Shown here: piece by piece, positions 1 to 13,803 of the stretch
Layout: every line of letters begins with the position of its first letter
Position numbering within the stretch: position 1 is the first letter of the stretch
DNA from: Panonychus citri
Taxonomy: Eukaryota > Arthropoda > Arachnida > Trombidiformes > Tetranychidae
Assembly: GCF_014898815.1 (NCBI RefSeq)
Contig: NW_026515545.1
Coordinates: 2,666,001-2,730,000, forward strand
DNA length: 64,000 nt
Direction: 5' to 3'
Program-made: the position numbers and the translations under genes
The notes under the pieces: generated by a model
Told to the model about the DNA's origin: nothing
Seen by the model: the letters and a program-made list of their open reading frames with translations, nothing else
Database searches by the model: none

Positions 1-409
1 GGTTAATTGTTGACGATTGTTGTTGATTGTTGTTGCTATTTAACAATTTATTTGATCCTTTCTTATCAATTGACATTTTCTCCTTCTCTTTATCGTGTTT
101 ATTTGCCGCTTTTTCAGCCTTCTTTTTGGTAGCAATGCTTAAGTGTTTACCCAAATTCAGCGCTGAAATGAAGATTGAGTGTTTTTTGGTTTCTCGCTGT
201 TGATTGTTGTTAGTTTGTTGATTATGTGATTTACTTTTAGCCTCATTTGGGTTATTATCAATCAATCCTTTTGATAGTTTAATTTTACCCGAATGTCGAT
301 CGTTAAAATTGTAATTGTTCAGATCGAAACCAGCGACTGGACCAGTTCCAGAACCATCGGCATAAACGACCATCTTACGATCACGGGAAATGCTCATTAT
401 CATTCCCAT
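1..409 (-). CDS. CDK5R1: CDK5 activator 1 (p35-like), N-terminal part, cut by window edge
   Basis: The reading frame is open from an ATG at 409 down to base 1 (136 residues), so the gene continues outside the window. The start reads MGMIMSISRDRK, and Gly2 fits the N-myristoylation that anchors p35 to membranes. About 30 residues in is a low-complexity Asn/Gln stretch. It is followed by KKHSIFISALNLGKHL and a lysine-rich run, which line up with the KRHSIISVLPWKR and AKKK stretch of animal p35. The family binds and activates CDK5 in neurons. The cyclin-box-like activating domain would lie beyond the left edge and is not seen. Assignment rests on this short N-terminal match, so p35 is likely but not certain. 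Several in-frame ATGs lie close together (409, 403, 397); I chose the first because it gives the MG start. Confidence 0.68.
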   Translation of the reverse strand, partial: MGMIMSISRDRKMVVYADGSGTGPVAGFDLNNYNFNDRHSGKIKLSKGLIDNNPNEAKSKSHNQQTNNNQQRETKKHSIFISALNLGKHLSIATKKKAEKAANKHDKEKEKMSIDKKGSNKLLNSNNNQQQSSTIN

Positions 410-3136
410 GATTAGTTAATTAGTTGGGTAACTTTTGTTTTCCTCTTCTTCACTTGATTCTAATGGTTTGATGTAAACTAATTTCCCAATTGATTAGTTA
501 ATCAAAATCAACGAGACTCTTTTTGTTTGCTTCTTAAAAACAAAAGGGTTACCTTAAATTGTATTGGTCAAACCACTTGATCTGGTCACTTTTTGCTTGT
601 TGATAATATTGATTATTATTATGATAGTTAATCAATTGTTGATAACCGGCACATTGATAATTAACACTTGTGATGATAATTGTTTGTGTGAGAAAAACAA
701 AAAGTGATTAAAAGTCACAATTAAAAGGTTATTATGTTAATGGGATTTTCTTTACTTTGTTGATTTTGGGTTGAATCGGGTTTTTAATTGTTTTGATCAA
801 AATTAAGATGAACCACAAATCTTTAATCATAGTAATTAAAAAGTTAATTGTAGATTATTAAATAACCTTACTCTTGGTTAATTCACAAACACACAATTGT
901 AAAGGTTACGTTTAGTTGGATTATTGTTACTGATTGACAATCATGCTTAGATCATCAATTTAGATTCAACCTTTTTAATCAAAAATGTTAACAATCAAAG
1001 TTAATCTTATGATTATTAACTATCTCCAATTACCAATAGAATAGGTAAATTATGATTACAATCAACAACAATTAAAGTAAATCAAAGAAAGAGACATTGG
1101 CGACGTTGAAATTGGAAGGCTGGTCAAGTTTGATTAACGAAGACAAATGAAAATTAATTTAGCACAATTAGAGAGTTGATCAGTAGTTTTGAGGGCAATT
1201 AATATGATTAAATGAATGATTATTTGAGGAGAAACAATTAAACGAAATAATTAAATTTGGAATCGTAACAATAATAACAAAAAGAAGATGATTTTAATCG
1301 AGTAGGAACCAGAATTGGATGAGGGAGATTATCAATTATCGTAAGAATCAAAGATCTTGTAAGTAATCACAATTAACAGAATCAAAAGGTCGTCAATTGG
1401 TTTACACAATTTATAATCAGATTGATTGAAAATTCTGTTTCTAAATCTTGAGATGAACTTTTTTTTTCGAGCAAAAAAAGGTTAAGATTATTGTTGGAAG
1501 AAAATTCGATGAATTCGAGAAAGAAAAGGGCATGACAATGGAATGATTCAGTTTCTCTTTCGATGATCAAAGTATCACTTTCGATATTTACTGTCGACAT
1601 TTAATCATCATCTTCGTCTTCGTCATCATGTTCAATATCATCCTCGAAGTCTCTGTACACTTGCTTCTGGGTAAGAAAAATTCTCCACCATTTCTATGGT
1701 TACATTCGGATGGAGATTATCGATCCATTGAAATGCTTCGAGTTTAACTTCGCGGGGTCACTTTAATTTTCATCTTCTCTCTTTCTTTTCCTCTATTTAT
1801 ATCATAATCATCTTCTCTCCATCTCCATCCTCATCTCTCTCTCTCTCTCTTCTCCATCCCAATATCATTCCTCTTAAACTCTACTTTTATTGATCCAACA
1901 TTTTTTACTCATCATCTTCATCTTCATCTCCATCCTCATCCTCATCTTCTGGTATTTCCCTTTCATCATCATCAAATAGACATGCACTCCCTTTTATCAT
2001 CCAAAGGTGAAGAGATGAACACAAATGCGATGTTAAAACAGATTCCTTTATATTCACTTCTTCGTGTATTATTTTCACTCCCAGTCTTTTTTTCATCTTC
2101 GAATTTATCATCCTCATCCTATTTCTCTTCTCACACTCTTCTCTTTCTATCACAATCATAATCTCCATTCTTATTCATTATCATGATCATTTTTCTTGAA
2201 CAATAATAGAACCGATTCCTTTTTTTATAAGAAAATTTTCCATTTTCTCAAAAGAAATTCATTTATTTGAATCTAAAACTCAATTCAAAATGGAAGCAAA
2301 ATTAAATCACTTATTCAACGATATTAATTTAGATTGTGATCTTTATGCATTCAATTGAAAAGTAGAAAAGAGTTAAATTAATCTAATCAATGATTCTGAT
2401 GATAATTATAATGGATGAGGAAAAACGTACAAGATGTTGACTCATCATCTTCGATTAATCATCAACATCTAAGGAAAATTAAAGGAAAAGTCATTGATCC
2501 ACTTTCGATTGTGATCAATAATCAATTAACTTCCTTTTAATAGGATTATGATTGTTATGTTAATTGTTGCAGTTCCAATGAATCGGTTTCATCTTAATTC
2601 TCATTGTAATTGTTACTTACCAACCATATGATTAGTTTGACAGAGTAACAGTTAATCAATGTTATCATCGTAATTTATATAATAATTGTGATATTTTGTG
2701 TTTAATTTAAGAGACGATGATAATAATACATTTGATGGTTTTGGTGGAAGAAGATGTTTGGCTTTTACAATTTACCTTTACATCAATTTAAAACAATAAA
2801 TAGTTAACTATCTCTCGAATTGTTATAATAATCATGTTTGATATTCACGATTTACATTTTTTGTTAAAACTTTTTCTTTCTCGTTAATTGTGTCATCAAC
2901 AAGTAAACAAACAGAGAATAGTCAATAATTGAACTTGAGAGATAAAATTAAACTAATTGGCAGTGAGAAAAACATCAATTTCCTCTTTCTTCTTATTCTT
3001 TATGCCTTAGATTTGTTTCTGATCCTTTGCAATTAAAATGATTAACAGCTGATGATAATAATTATGCTTAGATTATTATAAAAAAACAGGATTAAAATAA
3101 TCAAATCCAACAAAAGAGAAACATGGTTGATAATGA
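410..3136. other. Intergenic region between CDK5 activator and DOT1L
   Basis: No supportable gene is seen. The stretch is AT-rich and lies 5' of the CDK5 activator and 3' of DOT1L, which are on the same strand. Short open frames near 1382-1600 and 1905-2168 (minus) are low complexity (Asp/Glu runs from ATC/TTC-rich DNA) and show no family. A CT-rich tract with (CT)n lies near 1770-1860. Long 5' untranslated sequence or non-coding exons of the CDK5 activator could be here. Confidence 0.5.
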
Positions 3137-6100
3137 TTAAGTTGATTGGTCAAGCTGATGGGCCAGTTTTACTAATTTATCAAATGAATTACTGATCGTT
3201 GCTTGCCATTTATGACCACCAACTCCTTGATCATGATGATGATAACGTGAAGATGATGTTAATGCCGATGATGTTAATCTGCTCGAAACTAAATATAAGA
3301 AAAACAAGAAAAACAGTTATTAGTTACACGTAATTAGCATTAAAGGATTACATTTTTGCTGATTGTACAATTTAATCTCAAGCGTAGTTGACAAAATAAA
3401 ACTAATTCTCATTGGCTTTTGAGTGAAAATCTCATAAGAAGCCAATCATCTTAATCTGTGGTGATTATAAATAAATGACCAATGACAAGAAAATGATAAT
3501 TAATATAATCATTTGACATTCACAAGAGACTTTATATTCTCAGGGTTTCCACTTGTATTCCATTTATTTGATTTCCAATTGTAGGTTAATGATTAGATGT
3601 AAGTGGATACTATTTGCTGATAATTAGTAGATTAATAAGGTTAATTATCAGTTTAATTGACTAGATAAATAAAACTTTCTACTAATTTAACTGCTTGAGT
3701 ATTTAAATCTACATATTCATAAATTGACTTACCATCAAGTGGTTTGTCATTTTTTAAATTAGATTGGTGAACAGTTGAATCTAATTTATCGTGAGTGTGA
3801 TTGTTTATGTGGATCGATGAGTGATTAAATTTAATAATTAATGATGGCCGCTTCTCAGAACCATTTGTTTCGGGTACTATTGAACTATACTTCGGAGATC
3901 TAACGGAGAAAGGAAGAAGAAAACAAAAGTTAATTAAATTTGGTATAACAGTTTTGTTTTTATTAACAAATTAACTTTTCGTGTATATTTAATAAAGAGA
4001 TGATGATTAGAAATAATTTCCATAAAGAAATAAATATAATGTATATAATTACCTTGATTTTTTCACTCTTTCGGGTGAAAAATGTTTCTTTTTTGTATTA
4101 ACATCAAGGTCTTTTGATGCTTTTGATGGGGATTTTTCTGGTGAAATAGATGGTGAAGTAACAATAGCACTGTTATCACGACGATCGATTTTGAATGTTA
4201 GTAAAATAGGCTTTTTATCTTCGCTTGGTGGATTATTGGAGGAATTGGAAGCTTTGTTAGAGGAACGGGGTTCAGATACTTTTCGACTTGGTCCAGTTGA
4301 AGGAACGGGAGTAATAGAAACATCTTTCATCTGAACAAGTTTAGAAGAATCTTTCAATCTACTGGGGTAATCGGTTTCTGGTGTTACATTTGGAGGTTCA
4401 TCATCATCAAAATCGTAAATTCCATTACATCTATTGGCAATTTTAGCAGCCTTATTGTTGTCATTAAGCGATTTTGACCTTTTCCGACTCTCCTTTTTTG
4501 TATCTTTATTCTCATTTAATGCTGCAACTATCATCTTTTTCATTCTTTCCTCAATGTTGATTAATCGACATGATCCAACATTTGCTTGAGATTGAGCTCG
4601 ATTTGGTTGTACTGGTTGTTGAAGTGATTGTTGTTGTTGTTGTTGTTGATGGTGATGGGGATGTTGTGTTGATGGTGGTGGTGGTGGGACTTGTGGTTGC
4701 TTATGATGTGAATTTGGTTGAGGTGGTGGGTGTTGAATATGGTGTTGTGATTGCTGATGAACATCTTTAACCAGAAAAGTATCTGAATAATTTTTTTCTA
4801 TGGCAGTGGTGATGTTTGCCTTCTGGTTGGCAGTTTCTTTAAGTGAATTTGTATCCATAATTCCGCGATTAGTTTTCATGGTATTTACATGCATCAGGTT
4901 ATCATAACTTTTATGCTTTTTTAACGCTGAATTTAAATTCTCGAGGTACTTGACTTGATCTTGACAAGTATTCACCTGTTCTTGGAGATCTTTATTAAGG
5001 CAGATTATTTCTCGGGCTTTAGTTACCAGTTCTTCGGAAGTAGCGGCAGTTATATCTAATTCACTCAGTCGAGATTTTAAAAAGTTAACGCCTTTTTCTC
5101 GTAATCCATTTACAGTTCGTTCTAAGATTTCTACTTGTGCTAAATGATGAGAGCGTTTTCTCTGCAATTAAAAACAACAAAAAAAGAATACCAAACAATT
5201 AATATATACATAAAAAAGTAGAAATATACGATCAGAGAAATGAAAGATTAATTTTTAAAAGAGGTAAATACCTTTTCTGCTTCGATCTCGGTAAGCAGAT
5301 CGGTTTTGAAATTACGGGTTTGCATAAGTAAAATGAAACTCATAAACTGACGTTTTTGCTCCTCGAATAAATTATCCAATGAAGTTGAAATATTATCCAT
5401 TAAATGTTTGTATTCTGGACTATTTACATCATTTAAGGGTTTATTCTCACTTTCTTCTATCTCGAAATCAGTGACAACAGCCATACTTTGCTCTTGCTGT
5501 TCTTTTGGTGTATAAACATTATTCGGTGGTATTGTTGTCGTTGGAAATGTACTTGATGCTTCTTGCAACTGATTTGGTTTGAGATCAGAATTTTTGATTT
5601 CAAAAGAGTTAAATTGTCCAAATCCAAGACCAAGAGTCTTAGTTAACGAAGTAGATTGTGGCGGGATCATAGACTTTTTTACAGTATCTAATTTCTGATC
5701 AATACATCCTGGCGCAGGTCCCGTTTTAACAGCAGAAGAATTTGAAATACTCAAAACAGTTTGAGCATGAAGTAAATCCAAACCGTTAAATGTTATTCTC
5801 TTATTCTTTTTACTCTTTACACCATCTTTTCGCGGTCTACCAGGTCGACGACGTCCCTCGCTATCGGCTTTGGTTTTATTTGCACGACGAACGACAGCAG
5901 CCACTCCTGGTCCATATTTCCTTGGTCTTCCAGGTCGATTGGGAATATTATTGGTACTATTATTATTTGGAACCTGAGAAGCAGAATGGTAACCAGTTTC
6001 ACTAGAGCTGGACTGTTGAGTATTACCACTTGAAGAGTTTGAATTTTCACGATATTTTGTATTACAATATTCTGACCAGGCTTTACGAGTCGTTGGGCCA

Positions 6101-8204
6101 ACATGATTGGAATCTTTAAAACTCTGATTTGAATCATCAGATGAACTGGAATCACTGCAATTAGTTTTCATTGCACGATCAATTTCATCATCGTCTTTAC
6201 TATTTATGGCGGTGATGTTATTGTTACTTATATTCTGAACATTATCTTTATTATTTGTGGTGGTATTATTACTACTATTATTATTACTATTGTTGTTTGA
6301 TTGATTTCGATTCAGGTGCTATATAAATAATTGAAGATAAAATGAAGAAAAGAAAGAAAAGAAAGAAAAGAAAATTATTTTTTTTCAAATTAGCAAAAAA
6401 AAATTATTTAGTTGACATAATCGTTAGTTGATAAAGTCTGTGCAGTATTTGACGTTATGAAGGAATAACTTATTGTAGATATTAAATGTCAACAGAAAAT
6501 AAAAACATGGAAAATTATAATTGACAGTACTTACCTTTTTGGGGCCTCTCATGTTGAGAAAATAGTCTTCCAATTTACGTCGATCAACAATGTGATGATA
6601 GTAAGACACAGGCTTACCAGTCCAAGAAACGGAACCTTTGATAGGTTGGATTTCCCGAACATGTAAAATAGTTGCAATATCTACGCATCATGGACATAGT
6701 AGAGAGCATGAAGATGAGAAAATAAGAAAAAGGGATAAGAACGGGGGTCAGAGAATGGAGGCAAAGTATGAATCACGATGTTTTGACAAGGAGGGAGAGA
6801 TTGACATGCTCAATATCGTACATAAGAAAGAGAAAGTGAGAAGATAGAGAGAGATATCAAGTAGGAAAAACTAATTGAGAAAGAGAATTGGGATTCGTAC
6901 TTCCATGCTTATGAGAGAGAGAGAAAGGAAAAAAATGTAAACAAAGATGTGTGCATACCACTTAAATTACGATCGGTTATTCTAAAGTTTGATGGACAAA
7001 ATGATTTTGATGAAACTATTCGAGCACCATCCTTGAGATCAGCGAAGAGTAATTTTAACATATGATCCACATTTGGACCAAATGCAAAGTTATTCACAAA
7101 AATGAACGAAGCGTTGGTAATTATTTCTCTATATTTATCCTCGAAAAAGTCACCTCTTACTAACTCGTAATCGCCAGATACTTTACCATACCAGCGCATC
7201 CAAAATTTGAACGATTTTTCCAATTGCTACGATAAAAAAAAGCACAAATGTAATTATTACGTTAATAAGAGAAAACTAGAACGGACAGAGATGGATATCA
7301 AATTAAAGGGAAAAATTATGCAAATCTAATTACTTGGGCATAAATTGTTGGTACTTCAGCTTTCTCGATACCAATACATTTTTTGGCTTTAGTTGAGGCA
7401 GCTATTTGTAAGACAACCTGACCAACACCAGATCCCAGATCAATGAAAACATCATTTTCTGTGATGGATATTTGATCAATCATTTGCATTATAAATTCAA
7501 ATGAGGTTTCCCCATAAACTTCAGGTGAAAAGGGTTCATAATTGTTTAGTTTATCAGGATCAGTAACCGCGTGATTATAAGCTTTTTGGATAATGTGTCT
7601 CAGAAGGCCTACAGATGGACGAGTAGGTACTGCAACTGGTAAAGATGTTCCAGCTCTCTAAAAATGTTACAAAAGAAAAGAAAGGTAGATAAAGAAAGAA
7701 GAGGGAAGAGAGTTAAAAGAGAATATAAGAAGAAAAAAAAGGAAAGACAGGACAAGTTTACACACACAGTGAGAAGGGGGTTGAGGGTTAAAAAGAAAAA
7801 GAAGAAGGAGAAGAAGAAGAAGAAGAAAAAAATCAGGTATAAGAGAAAAGAAGAGATTTTTTCATGAGATTACAAAACCAAAAGTACGAGGAAAGAAAAT
7901 TAAAATGGTATCAAACTGATGGTTGTTCTATTTTGTCCAAATATAGACTTACCATTTGACGAACTGAAGCAATTACCCGATTAAACCGATCACAAACAAT
8001 TTTCATACTTTCATAGCTTTTAAGATCACAACCAGAAAGTATATGATTATCAAGGGCCAGTTTCATTTCCGGGAAATCATCACAAACCCATTTGATGGTC
8101 TCAATAATTTCAAGCGCACCTTCACCTCTGGCCTTGTCATCAATGGGCCAATAATAAACACAAGGGTCGCCATGAGCAGGCGAATGTAAAATCAATTCCT
8201 GCAT
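3137..8204 (-). CDS. DOT1L: DOT1L-like histone H3 lysine-79 methyltransferase
   Basis: Eight coding exons (descending): 7953-8204, 7334-7657, 6959-7226, 6535-6680, 5272-6318, 4053-5161, 3733-3899 and 3137-3288. They join in frame to about 1154 residues. The N-terminal ~330 residues are the DOT1 catalytic fold. It has a YGETSF stretch, the SAM-binding DLGSGVGQ near residue 157, VNNFAFGPNVDHML, and SVSWTGKPVSYY at its end. The rest is low complexity: two AT-hook-like RPGRPRK motifs near residues 458 and 487, a coiled-coil-like stretch opening exon 6, then a His/Gln/Pro tract. The family methylates H3K79 on nucleosomes without a SET domain, marking transcribed chromatin. AT-hooks suggest direct DNA binding. 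The ATG at 8204 gives the expected N terminus. The family identity is very strong; the exact ends of exons 7 and 8 rest on splice signals only. Confidence 0.95.
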
Positions 8205-8665
8205 ATCAACTTATCATATTATTTTTGGCCTGGAAACAAATAAATTAAAACAATTTACTAATCAAAAAAAAAGTCAACAACCAAACCAAAATCACCACTT
8301 TCTATACATGAACCTGGCGGTGTAAAGATCAGTTACTTAACTAAATTGTTCTTCTCTGGTTGCGCCATCTGGTGGGGAACATTGGACTTCATGTGTCATT
8401 CTTTTGATTTTTGTTCATTTTGAACAATTTAATTAAATTAGAAAATTTTATTGTAACAATTAAATTGGTTCTGTTTTTTTAATATGATTTCTATAAGGAT
8501 TTAATTGTTGATTGAAAATGAATCTCTTTTTGTTTGGGATTGTTATTTTTTTTCTCATTAATTGTGATCAGTTTAATGTTTTCAATTTTATGTATAAAAT
8601 TTCAAATTAACAATTAACTTTGTTGTTGTTGTTGTTGTTGAGCAATTTGTGATTAGTTTGATGAT
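8205..8665. promoter_or_regulatory. DOT1L 5' flank / IFT144 3' flank
   Basis: This 460 bp spacer lies between two minus-strand genes arranged head to tail. It must hold the DOT1L promoter and 5' UTR and the IFT144 3' UTR. It is AT-rich with no further open frame and no convincing core promoter motif that I can point to. A (TTG)n run sits near 8618-8641. Confidence 0.45.
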
Positions 8666-11600
8666 TTAATTATCATGCTCTGGGTTTAATACTTTGGTAA
8701 TATCTTTAATGGTTTCCAATTGTTTAATATCAATTGTCGATCCACACATTGGACAAACGGGTTCACGATTTAATAGCCTGGAAAATATTGATTATATTGA
8801 TGGTTGTGATTTAATTGTGATGGTTAAAAATTAAATTGGAAAATTTAACTTACTTGATAAAGTTTGTTTTCAATGCTGGAAATGAACATGAAGGACAAAC
8901 AGTTAAATCATCTTTAATTATGTGATGACCAGTGGCAATACAAAAAGGGATATTGTTACGACAATCGAAGCAGATTAATTCAGTTTCCAGTAATTTAGCG
9001 TCACAATAAGGACAATTAGTTAATTTTCCAATGATCGAATCTCCGGTTTCATCTGATTCTCGTCTAATTGATGCTGATTTACGAACTAATGTCTCAAATT
9101 TTCTTCGAAATTTAGAATCAATTTGATCTCGATATTCGGGCTTCATCAACATGCTCGCAAATTGTAGTGCTTGTTTTTTAAATCCAATTCGTTGACATTC
9201 AATAATTGTCGTTGTTAATATCGGCACAATATCTGGAATGAGAAAGAATCAAGAATATCATAATAATCTATTAGAATTCTCATCAAAATCGAATTGATCA
9301 ACTTACGAGTTGGAAATTTACTGATGTTATTTGAAACTCTAATCAAAAGTTGAGCACTACGAAGATGATCATCTAATTTAATCCAAGTCTGAATGGAAAT
9401 TATTTCAACAATTAGCAATTATCGAGAAACAATTCAATTAAATTGACCAAATTGACTTACCTTTGCCAAGAGATAACTATGAATAAGCATTAGAGTTAAA
9501 TCCATTTCCATTGGAACTTTAATTTTCTGTCTTCTTAATTCCTGACACATTCCAAACAATAAATCATGAGCATTTCGATAATTACCAGCTGATTGCTCTT
9601 CTTTCGCAATTATAACCGCAGTTCGAGCAGCGTCTTTGAACTGTCCCAACGCCATGTAAAGTCTGAATAGATACTTGAAATCCTTTGGTTCACCATCAGG
9701 TTCACCCATAAGATAATCAATCAGATATCTAATCGCTTGATCATCACGATTGATTGAGACAAAATCAATAGCGATCTTAATTGCCTCACCAACATCACCA
9801 GTTATGGTCGCTGATTGTAATAACAATTTAACTCCTTTCCTACAATTACCCGATAAACAGTAAAACTTACCAGCCATCAACGGGTTTTTTGATTGCTCAT
9901 AATAAATGGCCAAACTTTTAAAATCTTCAACCAATTTACTTGCAAATGGCTCTTTAGCTGGTCCATTGTTTTTTGATTGTTGCTGATCAGTTAAATCAAG
10001 TAAGAAATTAGCGAAAATATCAACATTACCTGTTGAAGTTGCTAATTGAAAAGCTTCATCGTTACACTTGGAAAGGATTAGAAATTCAATCGCAGATTCG
10101 ATATCGTTGATCTTTTGGAAAAATCGAGCGATCATTTTAGCTCCTTCTAAACTACCAGAATCTTTTACCAATCTAACGGCTTCACTTGGATTATTAAGCT
10201 TATCGAGAAGAAGACGAACCGAATCAATCGTTAATCCAGAGCTTAGATAAGCTTTAACCGCTTCTTTGTAATCACCTTGACTTTCCTTGATTCGGCCATA
10301 TTGATTAAGAATATCAACATTAGTTAAGGAAAACTTATCGATCAATTGTCCAACTTTTCGTGTATTTCGAACGGACAAATATAATTTAGCCGCTTTTTCA
10401 CCATCACCACCCTGTTCATAAAGTTGAGCAGCTTCTGAATAAAGTTTCAACGATTCCAATATGGAACCACATTCAATGTGTAATTCATGGTCATCAACCA
10501 ATTCCAAAGCAGCTTCAACTTGATTACAAAACAATTAAATTAGAAAACTGATCAACAACATCACAATCATTGAACTTACCTCCTTTTTTAATGTTACCAC
10601 ATCTCAAAGATGCTCTGGCGATTCCCGCTTTACAGATCTACAAAGGAAAAACAATTAACTAAATCAATATCAACTCACAAACACTGAAGGTTAACAATTA
10701 AGGTTGATTTAAAGAGTAAAAATCTTATCTCTACTCTTTGGGTTGATTGATTGTCAGATTGTAGCACCAATTAGATTGAATCAATTTTTCCAATGTTAAT
10801 TTCACTTTACTCACTTTGTTATTTTGATTTGTTGTAATTTGTTGATCGTTATTATTTTCGTATGTTGTTAGTGCCTTTTCGTAATAATCTAATGCTGATC
10901 GATAATCACCTTGGAACTCTAATTGTGATGCGTATTCCCGAGAAATTATTGGAATGGACGATGGCGATAATCTATTGGCTAAAGCTAAAGCTGAATCCCA
11001 ATCTTGAAGATTTTGTCTCATTTCAAGAGCTTCTAATGGTTTAGATGAAGAGAGAAAAAATTTCTGTGCCAAATCAAAGTGATTTAAAAACAAGGAAACA
11101 TTTCCAGCAATTAAGTTTTTCTCCTCAATGTAATTCAATTTCTCTAATGAATGGACCATACCAGCGTCTCCAATACAACGGTAAACCCTTCGAGCCAGGT
11201 CAATGTTCAAATCGTTTAGAGCGTGTTGACCAAACGCTTTCCATAGATTAAGATCGTTAAGAGAATTACAAATGTTCCAAGCATCGGAATATCTTCGTAA
11301 CTTTAAAGTGGTCGATAAAATGTCGATCGTTTTGTGTCCCGATTTAATATCTTTCATAGCACCGACCCAATTGTGACTTGGAAGGATAAAATTCGAGGTC
11401 TTCCCCGATTCAGTTTGACAGAGAATTACACCATTGTGAATTAGAAGAGGATATTGCCCGAGGGGAAATTTAATTCTTTCAACATATTCTATTGATTTTC
11501 CCTTAAGTGAGTCCGAAACGTAAGCGTAAAGCCACAAATTGCGATCATCCGTTAAACTGAATATGTGTTTACTGGGATGATAAGATTCCCAAAGAATTGA

Positions 11601-13803
11601 CCTTACGGAGACTGGAAAGTCTTCCGGTTGGTCAAGAATAAAAGATTCATCGGTAACAGCGTTATATAAATGCACTTGATTCCTTGTATCAACCAGAATT
11701 ATTCTTAATCCAGTTAAATCGGGTGATATTAAACGTACACCAATTTGATGACGATAAACATTAACCATGGACCAATCTTCGAGTGAGAAAAATTCAATGA
11801 AACCAGAATCCGTTGCATAGATGAGAAAATCGTTCGTCAATGAGATTGAACTAATTTTACCAGAATCGGAGGTCGAACCTGTTGGTAGATAAAGTGAATT
11901 GATTAAATTGAGTTTCTGTTTTCTTCTCCAATTGATTAACTCATACTATCGTTGAATATTTTGGCCTCTCGTTGATCGTAACTTGATCCTGATCCAGTTT
12001 CACTTTCGATTAGGTGAAGATGAAGTTTACCATTGGTAAAAAGAGCAGCGGAATAATCACCGTTTAGAACAATTGATTTTACGATCGACGAATATTCTTT
12101 CTCTTTGAGTAATATTGTCGATTCTGTGGATTCATTTAGAGCATAAAACCAAGCTCGATTGTTTATCGATACGACTACATGATATGGTCCAACAGCGATT
12201 AAACTTGGCTCAATGTCCACTCTAAAAGTGACCGTTGAATCTTCATCGTAAACATTTTCATCGTTAGTCTCATTTAAAACATTGACCACAGTTACTTCAA
12301 GTAATGATGATAAATAAGCGGCTCGAGAGCCGAAAGTTGATCCAATTATTGTTAATTTGGTTAAATAAACGTGAACGGCACCAGAGGCAGTGGTCATTGC
12401 AAGAAGTTGACCATCGTCGGTCCATTCCAACCATTCAACTGATTTTTCATCTTCTATCACCAGGACTGATTTTGTATCTTCCAATTGATTCAAATCGAAA
12501 AATTTTATTCTAAACAGAAAGATCATAAATTCATTTGTTAATTGTGAAGATCAACAGTCAATTGATTGAAGATTTTACTTACACATTTTCACTAAAAGTT
12601 GCGACTTTTTTGGACTTTGTTGAAACGGCGATTCCATTGAGGAAATCTTGATGAGCTCTGACCGACGAAATTTCTTGACCCAATTCCGTTTGGTGAGTTG
12701 AAACGGTTACCAAAAGTCCACACGAAAATCCAATGATAATATAACCTTCACCGAACCATTGATACGATTTAACTGAACCATATTTCTCTTGGAAACTCAT
12801 GATATAAGGATTCTCCATGTCAGTTAATCTCAGGAGAAATAGATTCTTCTTATTGAGAATTAAACTAACACAATTATTACCTGTCGATGAATTAATTGTA
12901 TCTCGAGGTTGAATTGTGGTAAAGGTTAAAAATGAAGGTTCACCTTTAAGTTGACATTGGTAAAGTGTATCACCTTCAGAGTTGCTAATTGTCAACATAT
13001 GATCATCACCGGTTAAGGCCAATAAATTGGTATCACTCCAATCACCTGAAAGAAGAAGATGATTATGAACGTAATTAGAACTGATAGAAATTGGATTAAA
13101 TTTGATCACCTTACCTGTTGTAATTCGTTTGGCATGTTTACCCAAAATTGGAACTTTTCGGGAACTCGAATGATTATAAATTAGAACATTTCCTTTACTC
13201 GTTCCAACGGCAAGAAGATGATCTTTTTTTGACCAAACCAACATGGTTAACATGTCACGAACACCGGTGTCAACTCTGGACATCTTATGGACACTCGAAT
13301 CCCAAAGGTAAATTATCGGTGATTTATCACTAATTGCACCTAAAATATTACCTTCAACATCCCATGAAAGTCCAGTACACTGACTAGGCACGATAAAGAA
13401 AATAGAAAATAATTTAATTTCTTTCTCTTAATTGTTTGTTTCGTCTCTTCTAATTACCCTGGTAAATTAATTGTATCGATTTTATCTCCATGTCGATCAT
13501 GAATTATCACCGTATTATCATAGCCCATTGTAACCAGGTGACTTGCTTTATTCGGCTGCCAAATTATGAACACAGGACCCGAACCATGGGTTCGTTCAGG
13601 TATAGTGAATACACGCTGATTAATAATAATGATATAAAATAATGAACAATTAAATCTCGATAATCTTGAACTTCTCATTTGCCTCGAGAAAAACAATTGA
13701 AACAAGTGAATATTGATATAGTGAATATAGTGAACCAGAATATTGATCGTGATCATTGAATTTCAATAGATTACAATCAAAAGGAAATCAAACTTACCTT
13801 CAT
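8666..13803 (-). CDS. WDR19: Intraflagellar transport protein 144 (WDR19)
   Basis: Eleven coding exons (descending): 13798-13803, 13458-13615, 13115-13383, 12583-13045, 11947-12509, 10815-11878, 10580-10637, 9461-10518, 9307-9388, 8854-9232 and 8666-8777. They join to about 1403 residues, close to vertebrate IFT144. The N-terminal half is WD40 beta-propeller (DRHGDKIDTINLPG, GKHAKRITTG, AFYALNES-type blades). The C-terminal half is TPR/solenoid (EAAQLYEQG, GAKMIARFF, EEQSAGNYRNAHD). The tail carries four CxxC pairs (CPYC, CFDC, CPSC, CPMC) as in the family. IFT144 is a core IFT-A subunit needed for retrograde transport and receptor entry into cilia; in a mite this means ciliated sensory neurons. 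The 69 bp intron at 13046-13114 is also open in frame, but removing it restores the alignment. The first coding exon encodes only Met-Lys. Confidence 0.95.
13798..13803 (-). other. Six-base first coding exon of IFT144
   Basis: On the minus strand ATGAAG is followed directly by GTAAGT. The next exon (to 13615) opens with an Arg-Val/Ile-Phe start matching residues 3-5 of animal IFT144 (MKRIFS). No other ATG gives this N terminus. The exon therefore holds the start codon plus one lysine codon and its 5' UTR. Confidence 0.75.

Noticed and set aside
1905..2168. Minus-strand 87-codon frame ending in Asp/Glu repeats
   Set aside because: The acidic part comes from an ATC/TTC microsatellite, there is no conserved domain, and no splice context was found.
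4561..4770. His/Asn-rich minus frame and Val-rich plus frame
   Set aside because: Both are shadows of the His/Gln/Pro tract in DOT1L exon 6.
7664..7867. Lys/Arg-rich plus-strand frame
   Set aside because: It arises from an AAG/GAAA-rich DOT1L intron and has no protein-like composition.
13046..13114. In-frame 23-codon insertion in IFT144
   Set aside because: It has GTAAGG and TTCTTTCAG ends and is absent from the family, so I treated it as a short intron.
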